Shown here one piece after another: positions 31,317 through 41,038 of a DNA stretch of 64,000 bases. The stretch comes from UBA7239 sp964509075. Lineage in GTDB: Bacteria; Pseudomonadota; Gammaproteobacteria; Pseudomonadales; UBA7239. A model generated the notes under the pieces. That model had not been told where the DNA came from and did not search any database. It worked only from the letters and a program-made list of their open reading frames with translations. The translations under genes were made by a program, and so were the position numbers. The DNA lies in assembly GCA_964509075.1 (NCBI GenBank), contig CAZDWC010000004.1, positions 124,001-188,000 of the forward strand, written 5' to 3'. Each line of letters begins with the position of its first letter. Within the stretch, counting starts at the first letter, position 1.

Positions 31317-33611
31317 ATGAACACGAAACACGCGCTTTCTCTACTGGCTCTGGCCATTGCATCCACATCCGCTGCAGAGGCCACAGATACCACCACGATG
31401 GAGCAGTCTGTCGTTTTGCAGGAAATTGTCGTAACCGCACAGAAACAGACACAGGACATCGAACAGGTTCCCGCCAGCGTCACCGTGGTGACGGGTGACG
31501 ACATGGCACTGCTCGGCACGCAGACACTGGACGATGTGTCGCGCCATACAGCCGGCACCTACTTCCAGAGCCAGTCCATCACGCAACCCGGTTTTGCCAT
31601 TCGCGGCATCACCAGTGACAGCGGCTCACCACTCGCGCAACCGCGTGTATCCATTTATCAAAACGGTGTCGACATCAGCAGCCATCAAGGTGCAAACATA
31701 GCGTTGTACGACATCGAACAGATCGAAATTCTCAAAGGCCCGCAAGGCACGCTGTTCGGGCGCGCAGCGGAAACCGGCGCGGTGAACATTCGCCAGCAGT
31801 TGCCGAAGAATGAAACATCCGGCGAAGTGCAGGCCGGCATCGGCAACTTCAATGAGAAATTCATGACGGCGGTTTACAACACGCCGCTGGTCGATGACAA
31901 GGTGCTCGCACGTGTGGCGGTCTATGATCGCCAGCGCGACGGTTATGTCGACAATCGCGCTGGCGGCGATCTCGGCGGCATTGATACGCAGGCAGTGCGA
32001 CCGTCGATTTCATTTATCGGCGAACAACAGTCGCTCGATATCGTGATGAATTACCAGAAAGACCAGCCGGGCGGCACGCCGTTTGAAAGCGTGTACTTTG
32101 CCGATGAAGCCCCGGAGCACGCCAATCTGGAACAGGGCAAGGATCTCGGCAGCGATCGCGAACTGTGGGACATCACCACGCATTACCAACGCGACCTGCA
32201 AAACCAGTGGACGCTGCATTCCACCACGGCGTATCGCGAATACAGCGCCTACGAACATTTCGATGCCGATGGTTCACAATACCGTTTGCTGGATATGGAA
32301 GACATCGCCGAACACAAGCAGTTCAGTGAAGAAGTGCGCATGCAACTGGATGGCGAAAAATGGGACGGCTTTGTCGGCGCCACGCTGTTTACCGAGCACG
32401 GCAAACGCGAAAGTACGATTCACTACGACGAAAGCCTGTTGCTGACGCTGCCTGTTGTACGCAACACCCTGGGTCTCGCAGCGTTCTCTCCAAACAGCTT
32501 GCTCAATCCGCCGCCGGTGAACACACCGGTGAATCTGCTATTCGGCATGTTCCCCACCAAACACAACGTCTATGAGTCGCAATTCCAGCAAGCTGACAAT
32601 ATCAGTGCTGATTTGTTCAGCGACTGGACCTGGCACACCACAGACAAACTGGATCTGATTGCCGGTTTGCGTGTCTCTTATGAAGACACGGAAAGCCGCT
32701 GGCACACGGATACCGCGCTGACTCCCGCAACTGCCGCCGCGTTGCTGGGCAAAACCAATCTGTTTTTCCCCGGCCCCGGCCATTATGAAAAACAGGATCA
32801 TTTCTGGGGTTGGTCTGGCCGTTTGCTCGCTGATTACAAACTTACTGTGGAAACCTCCGTGTACGGTGGCTACAGCCGCGGTCGCCGCCCGGATATGATG
32901 GATTTCAGCTACGTCAGTGCCAGCAACTCATTCAAACCGAATTATCTGAAAGATGAAACGGTGGATTCCTACGAAGCCGGCGTGAAATGGCAGGCACCTG
33001 ATCAACGCGCGCGCATGCAGGTCTCCGTGTTTCATTACGAGTACAACAATTTCCTAACAGCGTATCAGGACCTCAACGGCAATCCGCTGTTGCTGAAAAG
33101 CGATGACGACGGCGCCGCCAGTGCCAACGGCGTGGAGTGGCAGGGCGAGATATTGTTAGCGGATTCCTGGCGCGCACTGGCGAATCTCGCCTATCTCGAC
33201 ACACACATCGACGACGAAGAAAAATACCGTTTTGCCGGCAACCGTTTCCGTTTGTCACCGGAGTGGGCGGGCGCGCTCGCGCTCGCCTACACCACGCGCG
33301 TCGGCGATTACCAACTGCAGGCAGTGCCGAACATGAGCTTCCAGTCGCGCGTGTATTTCGAGGATGACAACCAGTCGTTCTTCGGTCGCAACAAACAGGA
33401 TGGCTACAGCCTCGTCAATCTACATCTTGCACTCGCGCCGTTGCAGAAAAAACGGTCGCAGAAAAACTGGCAGGCCGATTTTTACGTCGACAACGTATTC
33501 GATCGTGAATACCTGATCGATTCTGGCAACTTCGGCGGTGTGCTCGGCATGCCGACCACGGTACCGGGCGCGCCGCGCACTTTCCGTCTTGCGGGCATAT
33601 GGAAGTTCTAG
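31317..33611 (+). CDS. TonB-dependent outer-membrane receptor
   Basis: 764 residues with a signal peptide (about 1-22, LSLLALAIASTSAAEA). A TonB-box-like VVLQEIVVTAQ is followed by the plug domain (about 50-165: VPASVTVVTGDDM, GFAIRGI, IEILKGPQGTLFGR) and a 22-strand barrel ending in ...PRTFRLAGIWKF with a terminal Phe, the OMP assembly signal. The ligand cannot be read from sequence; receptors of this type without siderophore neighbours often take up lipophilic or polycyclic compounds. It overlaps queG by 13 bases, without clear function link. Confidence 0.9.
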   Translation: MNTKHALSLLALAIASTSAAEATDTTTMEQSVVLQEIVVTAQKQTQDIEQVPASVTVVTGDDMALLGTQTLDDVSRHTAGTYFQSQSITQPGFAIRGITSDSGSPLAQPRVSIYQNGVDISSHQGANIALYDIEQIEILKGPQGTLFGRAAETGAVNIRQQLPKNETSGEVQAGIGNFNEKFMTAVYNTPLVDDKVLARVAVYDRQRDGYVDNRAGGDLGGIDTQAVRPSISFIGEQQSLDIVMNYQKDQPGGTPFESVYFADEAPEHANLEQGKDLGSDRELWDITTHYQRDLQNQWTLHSTTAYREYSAYEHFDADGSQYRLLDMEDIAEHKQFSEEVRMQLDGEKWDGFVGATLFTEHGKRESTIHYDESLLLTLPVVRNTLGLAAFSPNSLLNPPPVNTPVNLLFGMFPTKHNVYESQFQQADNISADLFSDWTWHTTDKLDLIAGLRVSYEDTESRWHTDTALTPATAAALLGKTNLFFPGPGHYEKQDHFWGWSGRLLADYKLTVETSVYGGYSRGRRPDMMDFSYVSASNSFKPNYLKDETVDSYEAGVKWQAPDQRARMQVSVFHYEYNNFLTAYQDLNGNPLLLKSDDDGAASANGVEWQGEILLADSWRALANLAYLDTHIDDEEKYRFAGNRFRLSPEWAGALALAYTTRVGDYQLQAVPNMSFQSRVYFEDDNQSFFGRNKQDGYSLVNLHLALAPLQKKRSQKNWQADFYVDNVFDREYLIDSGNFGGVLGMPTTVPGAPRTFRLAGIWKF

Positions 33612-34660
33612 ACGCGCAGCATCTGCTGGAGCAGATTCGCGCCTGGGCGCGCGAACTCGGCTTCCAGCAGATCGGTGTCAGCGACATCAACATCGACACA
33701 CACGCGCAGCATCTGCAGCATTGGCTAGACAATCACTATCACGGCGACATGGTGTGGATGACACAACACGCACACTTGCGCGCGCATCCTGATCAGTTGC
33801 ACGTTGGCACATTGCGTGTGCTCTCGGTCCGCATGGACTATTTGCCAGATGAAGAAAAAAATCTTATCGCCAAAATCAACAGTGGTGGCGATGCCTATAT
33901 TGCGCGTTACACCTTGGGCCGCGATTATCACAAGCTGATGCGCAAACGCCTGGCAGAACTCGGCAAGCGCATTGAGGCGCACACGCAGCACCGGCATCGC
34001 GCCTTTGTCGACAGCGCGCCGATACTGGAGCGCGGCTTTGCGCAACAAGCCGGGCTGGGCTGGATCGGCAAGAACACCATGTTGATCAACAGCCAGGCGG
34101 GTTCGTATTTTTTTCTCGGCGAAATTCTCACCGACTTGCCGCTGCCAGTGGATGCTTCGCAAGACACCGCGCATTGTGGTAGTTGCACGGCGTGTCTCGA
34201 TCTGTGTCCGACGCAAGCGTTTGTCGCACCCTATCAACTGGATGCGCGACGCTGCATTTCCTATCTCACCATCGAGAACAAAGGCAGCATCCCTCTCGAA
34301 CTGCGGCCACTCATCGGCAACCGTGTGTTTGGTTGCGACGATTGTCAGGCGGTTTGCCCGTGGAATAAATTTGCACAGCGCACACAGGAAACCGATTTCC
34401 TGCCACGCCACGGCCTTGATGCCGCACGTCTGATTGACCTGTTCCTGTGGACAGAAGACGAGTATTTGCAAAAAACCGAAGGCTCGGCGCTGCGCCGCAT
34501 CGGTTACGAAGGCTGGCTGCGTAATCTCGCCGTGGCATTGGGCAATGCCGCGAACAGCGCGCCGGCAGTAGCCGCCTTGCAGCAGCGACTCGACATACCG
34601 TCAGCACTGGTGCAGGAGCATGTACACTGGGCTCTACAACAACACACCGCGCCCTGGTAA
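33599..34660 (+). CDS. queG: Epoxyqueuosine reductase (QueG)
   Basis: Last step of queuosine synthesis in tRNA, 353 residues, cobalamin and two [4Fe-4S] clusters. Cluster motifs: CGSCTACLDLCP (about 193-204) and CDDCQAVCP (about 241-249). The N-terminal B12-binding region includes DSAPILERGFAQQAGLGWIGKNT. The ATG overlaps the end of the receptor gene by 13 bases. C-terminal HEAT-like segment RRIGYEGWLRNLAVALGN is typical of the longer QueG form. Confidence 0.94.
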   Translation: MEVLDAQHLLEQIRAWARELGFQQIGVSDINIDTHAQHLQHWLDNHYHGDMVWMTQHAHLRAHPDQLHVGTLRVLSVRMDYLPDEEKNLIAKINSGGDAYIARYTLGRDYHKLMRKRLAELGKRIEAHTQHRHRAFVDSAPILERGFAQQAGLGWIGKNTMLINSQAGSYFFLGEILTDLPLPVDASQDTAHCGSCTACLDLCPTQAFVAPYQLDARRCISYLTIENKGSIPLELRPLIGNRVFGCDDCQAVCPWNKFAQRTQETDFLPRHGLDAARLIDLFLWTEDEYLQKTEGSALRRIGYEGWLRNLAVALGNAANSAPAVAALQQRLDIPSALVQEHVHWALQQHTAPW

Positions 34661-34670
34661 AACCATTGCC

Positions 34671-35918
34671 ATGACAACCGACAAGCACATTGCCGATGAT
34701 TGGTGTATCCGCATCAGCGCCCTGCTGTTGTTTCTGGCTTTGCTCGCGGTTTTTCTGCAGCGCATGCCCGTCTCTATGCATAACGCCGGTCGCTGGGATA
34801 TCGATCTGTTTCTCGGCTTCGCCCACCAGTTCCTGCTCAATGGCGAATTGTATGCACGTGATCCTTCCCTGTACGCGCCATTGAAACCCGTGTACAAATA
34901 CCCGCCGCTCTCCGGCGCCGTACTGGTGCAGATGCTTCGCTTCGGCTTCAGTGATGCCGCTGTTGTATTTATTGGCGCAATAACGCAACTGGCTGCAGGA
35001 TTTATTGCCATTCTGGTTCTCGTGCGGGCATTACTGCCCGCACAGCGCGCAGCAGGTTGGCTGCTGGCTTTTGCCCTGTTCATGGCGCTGTCGCCATTGC
35101 TGGAAGAAAACATCATTCGCCTGCAGCTGGAAACCGGCTTGTTGTTTTTGCTGTCACTGTCGCTAGTGTGTCTATTGAGGAAACAGGATTTCGCCGCGGG
35201 AATGCTGATCGGTATTGCCGCAATGCTGAAAATTTATCCCGGCATCATGTTGCTGTATTTTTTGTTGACGCGGCGCCATTACGCCACAGCCGGATTTGCA
35301 GCAGGCTGTTTTTCTGCCGCCATGTTTTCACTGCTGGTGCTGGGTTGGCAGGAGCATGTGTTTTTTTTACGCGATGTGTTGCCCGCACTGCTGCGCGAAG
35401 CGCCAGACCTCAGTGACGAGAACGTATCTTTTTGTTGCTTCCCACAGCTGCTGGGGCTGCCACCCGCCGGGCCCGGTGTGTGCCATCTGGCATCACTCGG
35501 TCTTTTGCTGACAGCAGCAGCGGTGATTCGCACAGAGGCACTCCCCTCTGCGCGCGCAACGGCTACAGGTTTCGCGCTTTTCACGATTCTGTTGGTGACC
35601 GCCATTCCAAACTCCTTGTGGAATTACCAGATCCTCCATGTGTTGCCTATCACCACATTAGCCTGTCTTGCGTGGCATGACAGGTTCGAGCAGCGGGCAT
35701 CGGCAAATCACTTGATGACAGCCGTCCTTGTCTTGGCCATTGTTGTTTTTCACATTACGGCGAGCATCACTGTCGATGAAAAGTTTTACGCCGACCCGAC
35801 CTTTATCAAGGTGTGGTTGTTTGCCGTGGCTCGTGTTTATACGCCACTATTACTGTTTGTGATGGTAGCGATCTGTCACCGCAAGACAAACGCTCCGTAC
35901 ATCACATCATTTTCCTGA
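34671..35918 (+). CDS. GT87/DUF2029-family polyprenol-sugar-dependent glycosyltransferase
   Basis: 415 residues with about 10-11 hydrophobic segments. The N-terminal loop after segment 1 has the GT-C pattern: WDIDLFLGFAHQFLLNGELYARDPSLYAPLKPVYKYPPL. The Asp of WDID and the YPP motif match DUF2029/GT87 alpha-mannosyltransferase-like proteins that use lipid-linked sugars. The start at 34671 follows queG by 10 bases; a longer start at 34620 would overlap queG. Its 3' end overlaps the convergent cytochrome b561 gene by 17 bases. Function in glycan decoration is inferred. Confidence 0.72.
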   Translation: MTTDKHIADDWCIRISALLLFLALLAVFLQRMPVSMHNAGRWDIDLFLGFAHQFLLNGELYARDPSLYAPLKPVYKYPPLSGAVLVQMLRFGFSDAAVVFIGAITQLAAGFIAILVLVRALLPAQRAAGWLLAFALFMALSPLLEENIIRLQLETGLLFLLSLSLVCLLRKQDFAAGMLIGIAAMLKIYPGIMLLYFLLTRRHYATAGFAAGCFSAAMFSLLVLGWQEHVFFLRDVLPALLREAPDLSDENVSFCCFPQLLGLPPAGPGVCHLASLGLLLTAAAVIRTEALPSARATATGFALFTILLVTAIPNSLWNYQILHVLPITTLACLAWHDRFEQRASANHLMTAVLVLAIVVFHITASITVDEKFYADPTFIKVWLFAVARVYTPLLLFVMVAICHRKTNAPYITSFS

Positions 35919-36423
35919 GAGTGTCATCACGATCGATGACGTGATGCTTTATTGCCGCCGCCGCATGCAGCGCGGCCAGTGCCGCTGTCGTCCATGCCAA
36001 TAACTCATGCACCTCGAACAGCGCTTTGCGCAACGGTTTAGACAATTCCACCAACATCGGCACCGTGGTGTGGCCAACAATCACCAGTTTATCGCCCGAC
36101 ATCAGATAGCCCGCTACCGGAATGGCAATCACTACGTACAGCAGAAAATAATGCACCAGCCGCGCCAGTGTTTTTTCCCAGGGCTTCAGCGTGGCCGCAA
36201 GCGGTGGGCGCGGCAGCAACGTATAAGCCGCCAGTTGGGCCAGGCCAAGTGGAAACAACAACAAGCCGACAGTGCGATGCAATTCACGCAGGAAAGGATA
36301 ATCCGGCGATTCGTATTCCATCTCCGACAGATACCAGCCAAGCACGATCATGCCGATGATGCACAGTGCAATAATGCGGTGCAGCCAGCGCGTGACAAAC
36401 GGATATTTTTCGACGTTGCTCAT
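35902..36423 (-). CDS. Cytochrome b561 (Ni-hydrogenase-like b-type cytochrome family)
   Basis: 173 residues with four membrane segments. Haem ligands are probably His15 of TRWLHRIIAL, His49 in RELHRTVGLL, and the His of FEVHELLAWTTAALAALHAAA. It shuttles electrons across or within the inner membrane. It lies next to a YceI gene, an association common in proteobacteria where b561 and YceI are repeated as a pair. Its end overlaps the GT87 gene by 17 bases. Confidence 0.87.
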   Translation of the reverse strand: MSNVEKYPFVTRWLHRIIALCIIGMIVLGWYLSEMEYESPDYPFLRELHRTVGLLLFPLGLAQLAAYTLLPRPPLAATLKPWEKTLARLVHYFLLYVVIAIPVAGYLMSGDKLVIVGHTTVPMLVELSKPLRKALFEVHELLAWTTAALAALHAAAAIKHHVIDRDDTLRKMM

Positions 36424-36434
36424 ATGTTTTCCTG

Positions 36435-37022
36435 TCAGCGTTTGGGGCCACCGGGGGGGACGCGCACACCTTCGATGCCAAGCTGCAGTTCCACTACAAA
36501 ACTGTGTTCGCCGAGGTTGTAGGTGTAGCCGTAATCGCGCGCATCAATCGTGAGATTGCCTTCAAAACCGGCGCGATAACCACCCCAGGGATCCGCGCCT
36601 TCGCCGATCTTTTTTACGGGAATGCTGACAGTTTTTTCCACGCCGTTCAGCTTCAGGGTGCCGGTCAGGGTGCCGCTGCCAGCATCACCCTGATACGCTG
36701 TGCTGCTGAAGGTCGCCAGCGGCTGCTTCTCTACCTGCAAATATTTCTCGCGCAGATGCTCATCGCGCAATTCATGATTGCTGTCCAGGCTGGTGACATC
36801 GACAGCGAGATTGATGCGGCTGTCCTGCGGTTTCGCCGCATCGTAGCTGAACGTGCCCTTGTCGATGTTGAAACGCCCGTACAGCCAGCTGTAGCCGAGG
36901 TGCTGCGTGCGAAACTGGATGAAACTGTGCGTGGCATCGATGTTGTAATCGGCCGCCTGTGTGGCTGCGGCCGGCAACAGCAGCACTGCAACTGCAGTAC
37001 TGCGAAGAAAGTTCTGGCGCAT
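36435..37022 (-). CDS. YceI-family periplasmic lipid-binding protein
   Basis: 195 residues with a Sec signal peptide (cleavage after about residue 23, ATQAADYNID). The lipocalin-like beta-barrel family binds isoprenoid lipids. Landmarks: YNIDATHSFIQFRTQHLGYSWLYGRF, KSINLAVDVTSLDSNHE-type strand and GYTYNLGEHSFVVELQLGIEGV. It is 11 bases upstream of the cytochrome b561 gene on the same strand, and the two probably form a unit. Confidence 0.88.
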   Translation of the reverse strand: MRQNFLRSTAVAVLLLPAAATQAADYNIDATHSFIQFRTQHLGYSWLYGRFNIDKGTFSYDAAKPQDSRINLAVDVTSLDSNHELRDEHLREKYLQVEKQPLATFSSTAYQGDAGSGTLTGTLKLNGVEKTVSIPVKKIGEGADPWGGYRAGFEGNLTIDARDYGYTYNLGEHSFVVELQLGIEGVRVPPGGPKR

Positions 37023-37054
37023 GGCGTTCTCCCGTGAAATGAACGGGATAGAGT

Positions 37055-37738
37055 CTAGGGGTTCTGCTGGCGCTCGGCCAGTTTCATCACGCCTTCGGCA
37101 AAGCTGACAAACAAACCCTCACAACTGGCAGTGACTTCACCGTTGGCGGTGATAGTGCCGGTCATGATGATCTTGCGGCCGTGCACTTCCTTCACACTGG
37201 CCAGCATCACCAGCTCAACGTTGAGCGGTGTCGGGCGGTGGTAACGTACATGCAGAGTGCCGGTGGCGCCGGTCTGTCCCGACAGCAGCTGTGCGCAGCC
37301 GAGGAATTCGTCGAACAATGCCGCCACCCAACCGCCGTGCACGCACTTCGGCGGGCCTTCATAAGCCCAGCCGAGGGTGATGCGCGCATGTGCCTCGCCC
37401 CTGTCCCGGTCCAGCCACATGTGCAGCGGTGGCGACAGGGCATTGGCGTGGCCGGCGATAGGCGTGGTCTCGCGTGACAGCAGGTGGTAGGTGCCGTTAT
37501 CGGTGGCGGTCTCAGCCCAGGCCAGGCGACCAAGCACTTCGGGCGACGTGGCTCCCGCCGGCATTACCGCCGCCAGCGCGTTTTCCACCGCCAACAACTC
37601 CTCCTGCGGCATGTCGCGGGTCAGCAGCTGGTCGTTCAGCTCGCGCAGCCGGCGCGCAATACGGCGACGCGTCGCCCACACCTCGTTGTAGGCCGGCATC
37701 GGCACCGGGGTGGAAAAGGGCTGTTCGTGTGTGCTCAT
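37055..37738 (-). CDS. PaaI-like acyl-CoA thioesterase (hot-dog fold)
   Basis: 227 residues from the ATG at 37738, which has GGAG in front. Residues 125-215 form the hot-dog domain with the motif CVHGGWVAALFDEFLG, where the Asp/Glu acts on the thioester. The first 90 residues are a charged helical region rich in Arg/Glu not usual for the family. It hydrolyses an acyl-CoA whose identity is not visible. The YceI gene lies 33 bases downstream on the same strand. Confidence 0.78.
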   Translation of the reverse strand: MSTHEQPFSTPVPMPAYNEVWATRRRIARRLRELNDQLLTRDMPQEELLAVENALAAVMPAGATSPEVLGRLAWAETATDNGTYHLLSRETTPIAGHANALSPPLHMWLDRDRGEAHARITLGWAYEGPPKCVHGGWVAALFDEFLGCAQLLSGQTGATGTLHVRYHRPTPLNVELVMLASVKEVHGRKIIMTGTITANGEVTASCEGLFVSFAEGVMKLAERQQNP

Positions 37739-37902
37739 GGCAACAACTCCGCAAATGACAACTCGGCAATCGCAAGAATCCGCCAACGCTGCTGGCGCGC
37801 TGCACGGAACAGCATTATCCCCGCTGCGCCCGGCGCACCTAATAAGTAATGGCCGCTGCCCATGATCTACACTCAAGGCAATGCGCGCCGGAGGACATCG
37901 CG

Positions 37903-38349
37903 ATGCAAGGCCACACGCCCAACGAACACCCGATGCAAACCGTGGCGGATCTGATGGTCACCCATCTGGTCACCTGCCACCCCGACAGCAGTCTTCTGGA
38001 CGGTCACCAGCGAATGAGCGAGCACCACATTCGCCATTTGCCCATCGTCGATGACCAGCAGCAACTGGTAGGCCTGCTGACACAGAAGGAATTGCTGCGC
38101 GAGTTGATCAACATCGTCAACAATCGCGGCACGGCACGGCTGGATTACTACGAAAGTAAAGTGCCAGTGCGCGAGGTGATGCGCACTGACGTGCCACAGA
38201 TACATCCGGAAATGAGCCTGCAGGATGCCGGCGAGTATTTCATGAAGAGCCACCACGGCTGCCTGTCGGTGACTGACGGCGGCAAACTGGTGGGCATATT
38301 AAGTTCCGGAGATTTTGTGCGGCTGAGTCTCAGCCTGTTGCCGCACTGA
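37903..38349 (+). CDS. CBS-domain protein
   Basis: 148 residues with two CBS domains (about 12-68 and 85-142), each ending in a VGxLxxxDxV-type strand: DQQQLVGLLTQKELL and GGKLVGILSSGDFV. Such pairs bind adenine nucleotides and often sense energy state. No other domain is attached. The ATG at 37903 has GGAGGA in front. It is divergent from the thioesterase gene and converges with hisF. Confidence 0.85.
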   Translation: MQGHTPNEHPMQTVADLMVTHLVTCHPDSSLLDGHQRMSEHHIRHLPIVDDQQQLVGLLTQKELLRELINIVNNRGTARLDYYESKVPVREVMRTDVPQIHPEMSLQDAGEYFMKSHHGCLSVTDGGKLVGILSSGDFVRLSLSLLPH

Positions 38350-38379
38350 CCAGCAAAGACTCAGGGAGTTGGCAAGTAC

Positions 38380-39153
38380 TTACAGTCGCACCACCACACC
38401 CTGCTCTGCCATGAAGTGCTTGGCTTCAGGAATCGTGTGCTGGCCGAAATGAAAAATGCTCGCCGCCAGCACTGCATCGGCACCGCCCGCTTTCACACCG
38501 TCCACCAGGTGCTGCAGATTGCCGACACCTCCCGAAGCAATGACTGGAATGTTCACGGCATCACTGATGGCGCGTGTCACGCCGAGATCGAAGCCGTTCT
38601 TCGTACCGTCACGATCCATACTGGTGAGCAGGATTTCACCGGCGCCGTATGCGGCCATTTTTTTTGCCCAGTCCACGGCGTCGATGCCGGTAGCCTTGCG
38701 GCCGCCGTGCGTGAAAATCTCCCAGCGCCCCGGCTCATTGTCGGCGCTGACGCGCTTGGCATCGATCGCCACCACGATGCACTGTGAGCCGAAGCGCTCG
38801 GCGGCCTCGCGCACGAAATCCGGATTGTGGATAGCCGCGGTATTGATGCTGACCTTGTCGGCACCGGCATTCAACAGACGGCGGATATCCTCCACCGTGC
38901 GCACACCGCCGCCCACGGTGAGCGGAATGAATACCTGGCTGGCCATGCGCTCAACGGTTTCATAGGTTGTGGCGCGGTCTTCACTGCTGGCCGTGATATC
39001 GAGAAAAGTGATCTCGTCCGCACCTTGCTCGTTGTAGCGACGCGCCACCTCGACCGGGTCGCCGGCGTCGCGGATATCCACAAACTGCACACCCTTGACC
39101 ACGCGGCCGCGGTCTACGTCGAGGCAGGGGATAATACGTTTTGCAAGGGTCAT
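38380..39153 (-). CDS. hisF: Imidazole glycerol phosphate synthase subunit HisF
   Basis: Cyclase subunit of histidine synthesis, 257 residues, (beta/alpha)8 barrel. It begins MTLAKRIIPCLDVDRGRVVKG with the catalytic Asp11 and has the second catalytic Asp in TSMDRDGTKNGFD. It works with HisH. Neither hisA nor hisH is adjacent here; the usual hisB-H-A-F order is broken. It is divergent from msbA. Confidence 0.96.
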   Translation of the reverse strand: MTLAKRIIPCLDVDRGRVVKGVQFVDIRDAGDPVEVARRYNEQGADEITFLDITASSEDRATTYETVERMASQVFIPLTVGGGVRTVEDIRRLLNAGADKVSINTAAIHNPDFVREAAERFGSQCIVVAIDAKRVSADNEPGRWEIFTHGGRKATGIDAVDWAKKMAAYGAGEILLTSMDRDGTKNGFDLGVTRAISDAVNIPVIASGGVGNLQHLVDGVKAGGADAVLAASIFHFGQHTIPEAKHFMAEQGVVVRL

Positions 39154-39274
39154 GGCAGGCTTCCGACAACACGATCAATCGGCGCGCATAATAGCACTGC
39201 AGCGTTGCCAGGTTTTCCTGTTTCCAAGTTCTCCTATAGTACAATCGCGGCCACCTGAACATAGCTGGCCGTCC

Positions 39275-41038
39275 ATGCCCCGACACGCAGTAACGCCCGA
39301 AAATCAGACTTCTTTGCTGCGCACTTACTGGCGCCTGCTGGCCTACATGAAACCGGTGGCACTGCCGTTCATTGTCAGCATTGTCGGCTTTGCCCTGTAC
39401 GCTTACAGCAATCCATTGCTGGCAAAGCTCAACGGCATGGTCATACAAGCCATTGAAGCCAAGAATGCCGATGCGCGCTGGGAGTTGCCGTTGTTTGCCA
39501 TCGGCATTTTTTTGTTGCGTGGTGTTGGCTCATTTCTTGGCACTTATTTCAACAGCTATGTGACTGCCACCATTATCAACACGGTGCAGGCACAGGTTTT
39601 CAAACATATCACCCGGCTACCTGTCCGCTATTTCCACCAGCACAGCGCCGGCACTATCCTGCAACACATCACCGGCAATATTGCCCAGATGGCACAGGCG
39701 CTCGGCGAACCTATCAAGATTATCCTGCGCGAGGGTTTTACAGTTATCGCCCTGCTGTTTTATGCCTTCTACCTTAACTGGCAACTATCTCTCATATTCC
39801 TGCTGGTAGGCCCATTGATGGGGTTGGTGGTGCGCTACACAGCCGGCCGCTTCCGCGACATCACCAAGCGCAATGCTGTTCGCAACGCCACGCTGCTGCA
39901 AATCATCAGCGAAATGGTGAGTGGACATGAGGTTATGCGCACGTACAACGCACAAACCTACGAAAATCAGCGCTACGGCAAGACACTGGACAAGAACTAT
40001 CGAGACCAGTTGCGCTTTCGAAGAATTGCTGCGGTGACGACACCCGTCATGCAGTTGCTGGTGGCCTCTGCGCTGGCCGGCGTGATTTTCCTGCTGTTGA
40101 TGCCGGAAATTCTGTTGCAGCACAGTACCGCAGAACTCGTCGGCTACCTGACAGCTGTCGCGCTGATTCCCAAATCCATGAAGCAACTGAGTGGCGTCGG
40201 TGCCAATATCCAGCGCGGGCTGGTAGGCGCGCAACTGATTTTCGATCTGCTGGATGAAGCAACCGAAACCGATACCGGCACACACGCAGCAGAACATGTT
40301 CGCGGCGCGATTGCTGCGCAGCAAGTGACCTTCCGCTACCACGCCGACCAGCCGCCCGTACTGAAAGATATTTCCTTTAACATCCAGCCCGGAGAAATGG
40401 TGGCACTGGTCGGAAAATCAGGCGGCGGCAAAACCACACTGGCGGCATTGCTGCAGCGATTTTATGACGTGGAATCCGGCAGCATTACCCTTGATGGCGT
40501 GGATATCCGTGATTACACCCTCGACAACCTGCGCCAGCACATCAGTGTCGTCAGCCAGAACGTAATCCTTTTCAATGACACCATTCGCAACAATATCGCC
40601 TATGGCGCACCTAAACAGTATAGCGATGAAAAAATCTGCGAAGCTGCACGCAAGGCGCAGGCACTGGAATTTATCGAGCAGCAGGAAAACGGCCTTGATA
40701 CGATGATCGGCGACCACGGCCTCAAGCTGTCAGGCGGACAGCGTCAGCGCATCGCCATTGCACGTGCATTCCTGAAAAACGCGCCGATCCTCATTCTCGA
40801 TGAAGCAACCTCTGCACTCGACAACGAATCCGAACAGAAAATCCAGCTCGCGCTGGATGACGTGATGCAGGGCCGCACAACCATTGTGATCGCGCATCGC
40901 CTTTCCACTATCGAACATGCCGACAGAATTCTGGTCATGCATCACGGCGCGATTATCGAGCAGGGTACGCATGCCGAACTGATACAAGCGCAAGGTGCGT
41001 ACAGCAGCCTTTACAACTCAAAGGAATTTGTTGCCTAG
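39275..41038 (+). CDS. msbA: Lipid A export ABC transporter MsbA, first copy
   Basis: 587 residues. Six membrane segments in residues 25-310 and a C-terminal ATPase with Walker A GKSGGGKTT, Q-loop SQNVILFND, ABC signature LSGGQRQR, Walker B LILDEATSALD and His of IAHRLST. It flips lipid A-core across the inner membrane. The start at 39275 drops a 60-codon Arg-rich extension. It closely resembles the ABC gene at 51267 (shared KNADARW/KDADARW and RGVGSFLG). Two copies flanking the glycosyltransferase genes suggest a duplication. Confidence 0.9.
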   Translation: MPRHAVTPENQTSLLRTYWRLLAYMKPVALPFIVSIVGFALYAYSNPLLAKLNGMVIQAIEAKNADARWELPLFAIGIFLLRGVGSFLGTYFNSYVTATIINTVQAQVFKHITRLPVRYFHQHSAGTILQHITGNIAQMAQALGEPIKIILREGFTVIALLFYAFYLNWQLSLIFLLVGPLMGLVVRYTAGRFRDITKRNAVRNATLLQIISEMVSGHEVMRTYNAQTYENQRYGKTLDKNYRDQLRFRRIAAVTTPVMQLLVASALAGVIFLLLMPEILLQHSTAELVGYLTAVALIPKSMKQLSGVGANIQRGLVGAQLIFDLLDEATETDTGTHAAEHVRGAIAAQQVTFRYHADQPPVLKDISFNIQPGEMVALVGKSGGGKTTLAALLQRFYDVESGSITLDGVDIRDYTLDNLRQHISVVSQNVILFNDTIRNNIAYGAPKQYSDEKICEAARKAQALEFIEQQENGLDTMIGDHGLKLSGGQRQRIAIARAFLKNAPILILDEATSALDNESEQKIQLALDDVMQGRTTIVIAHRLSTIEHADRILVMHHGAIIEQGTHAELIQAQGAYSSLYNSKEFVA

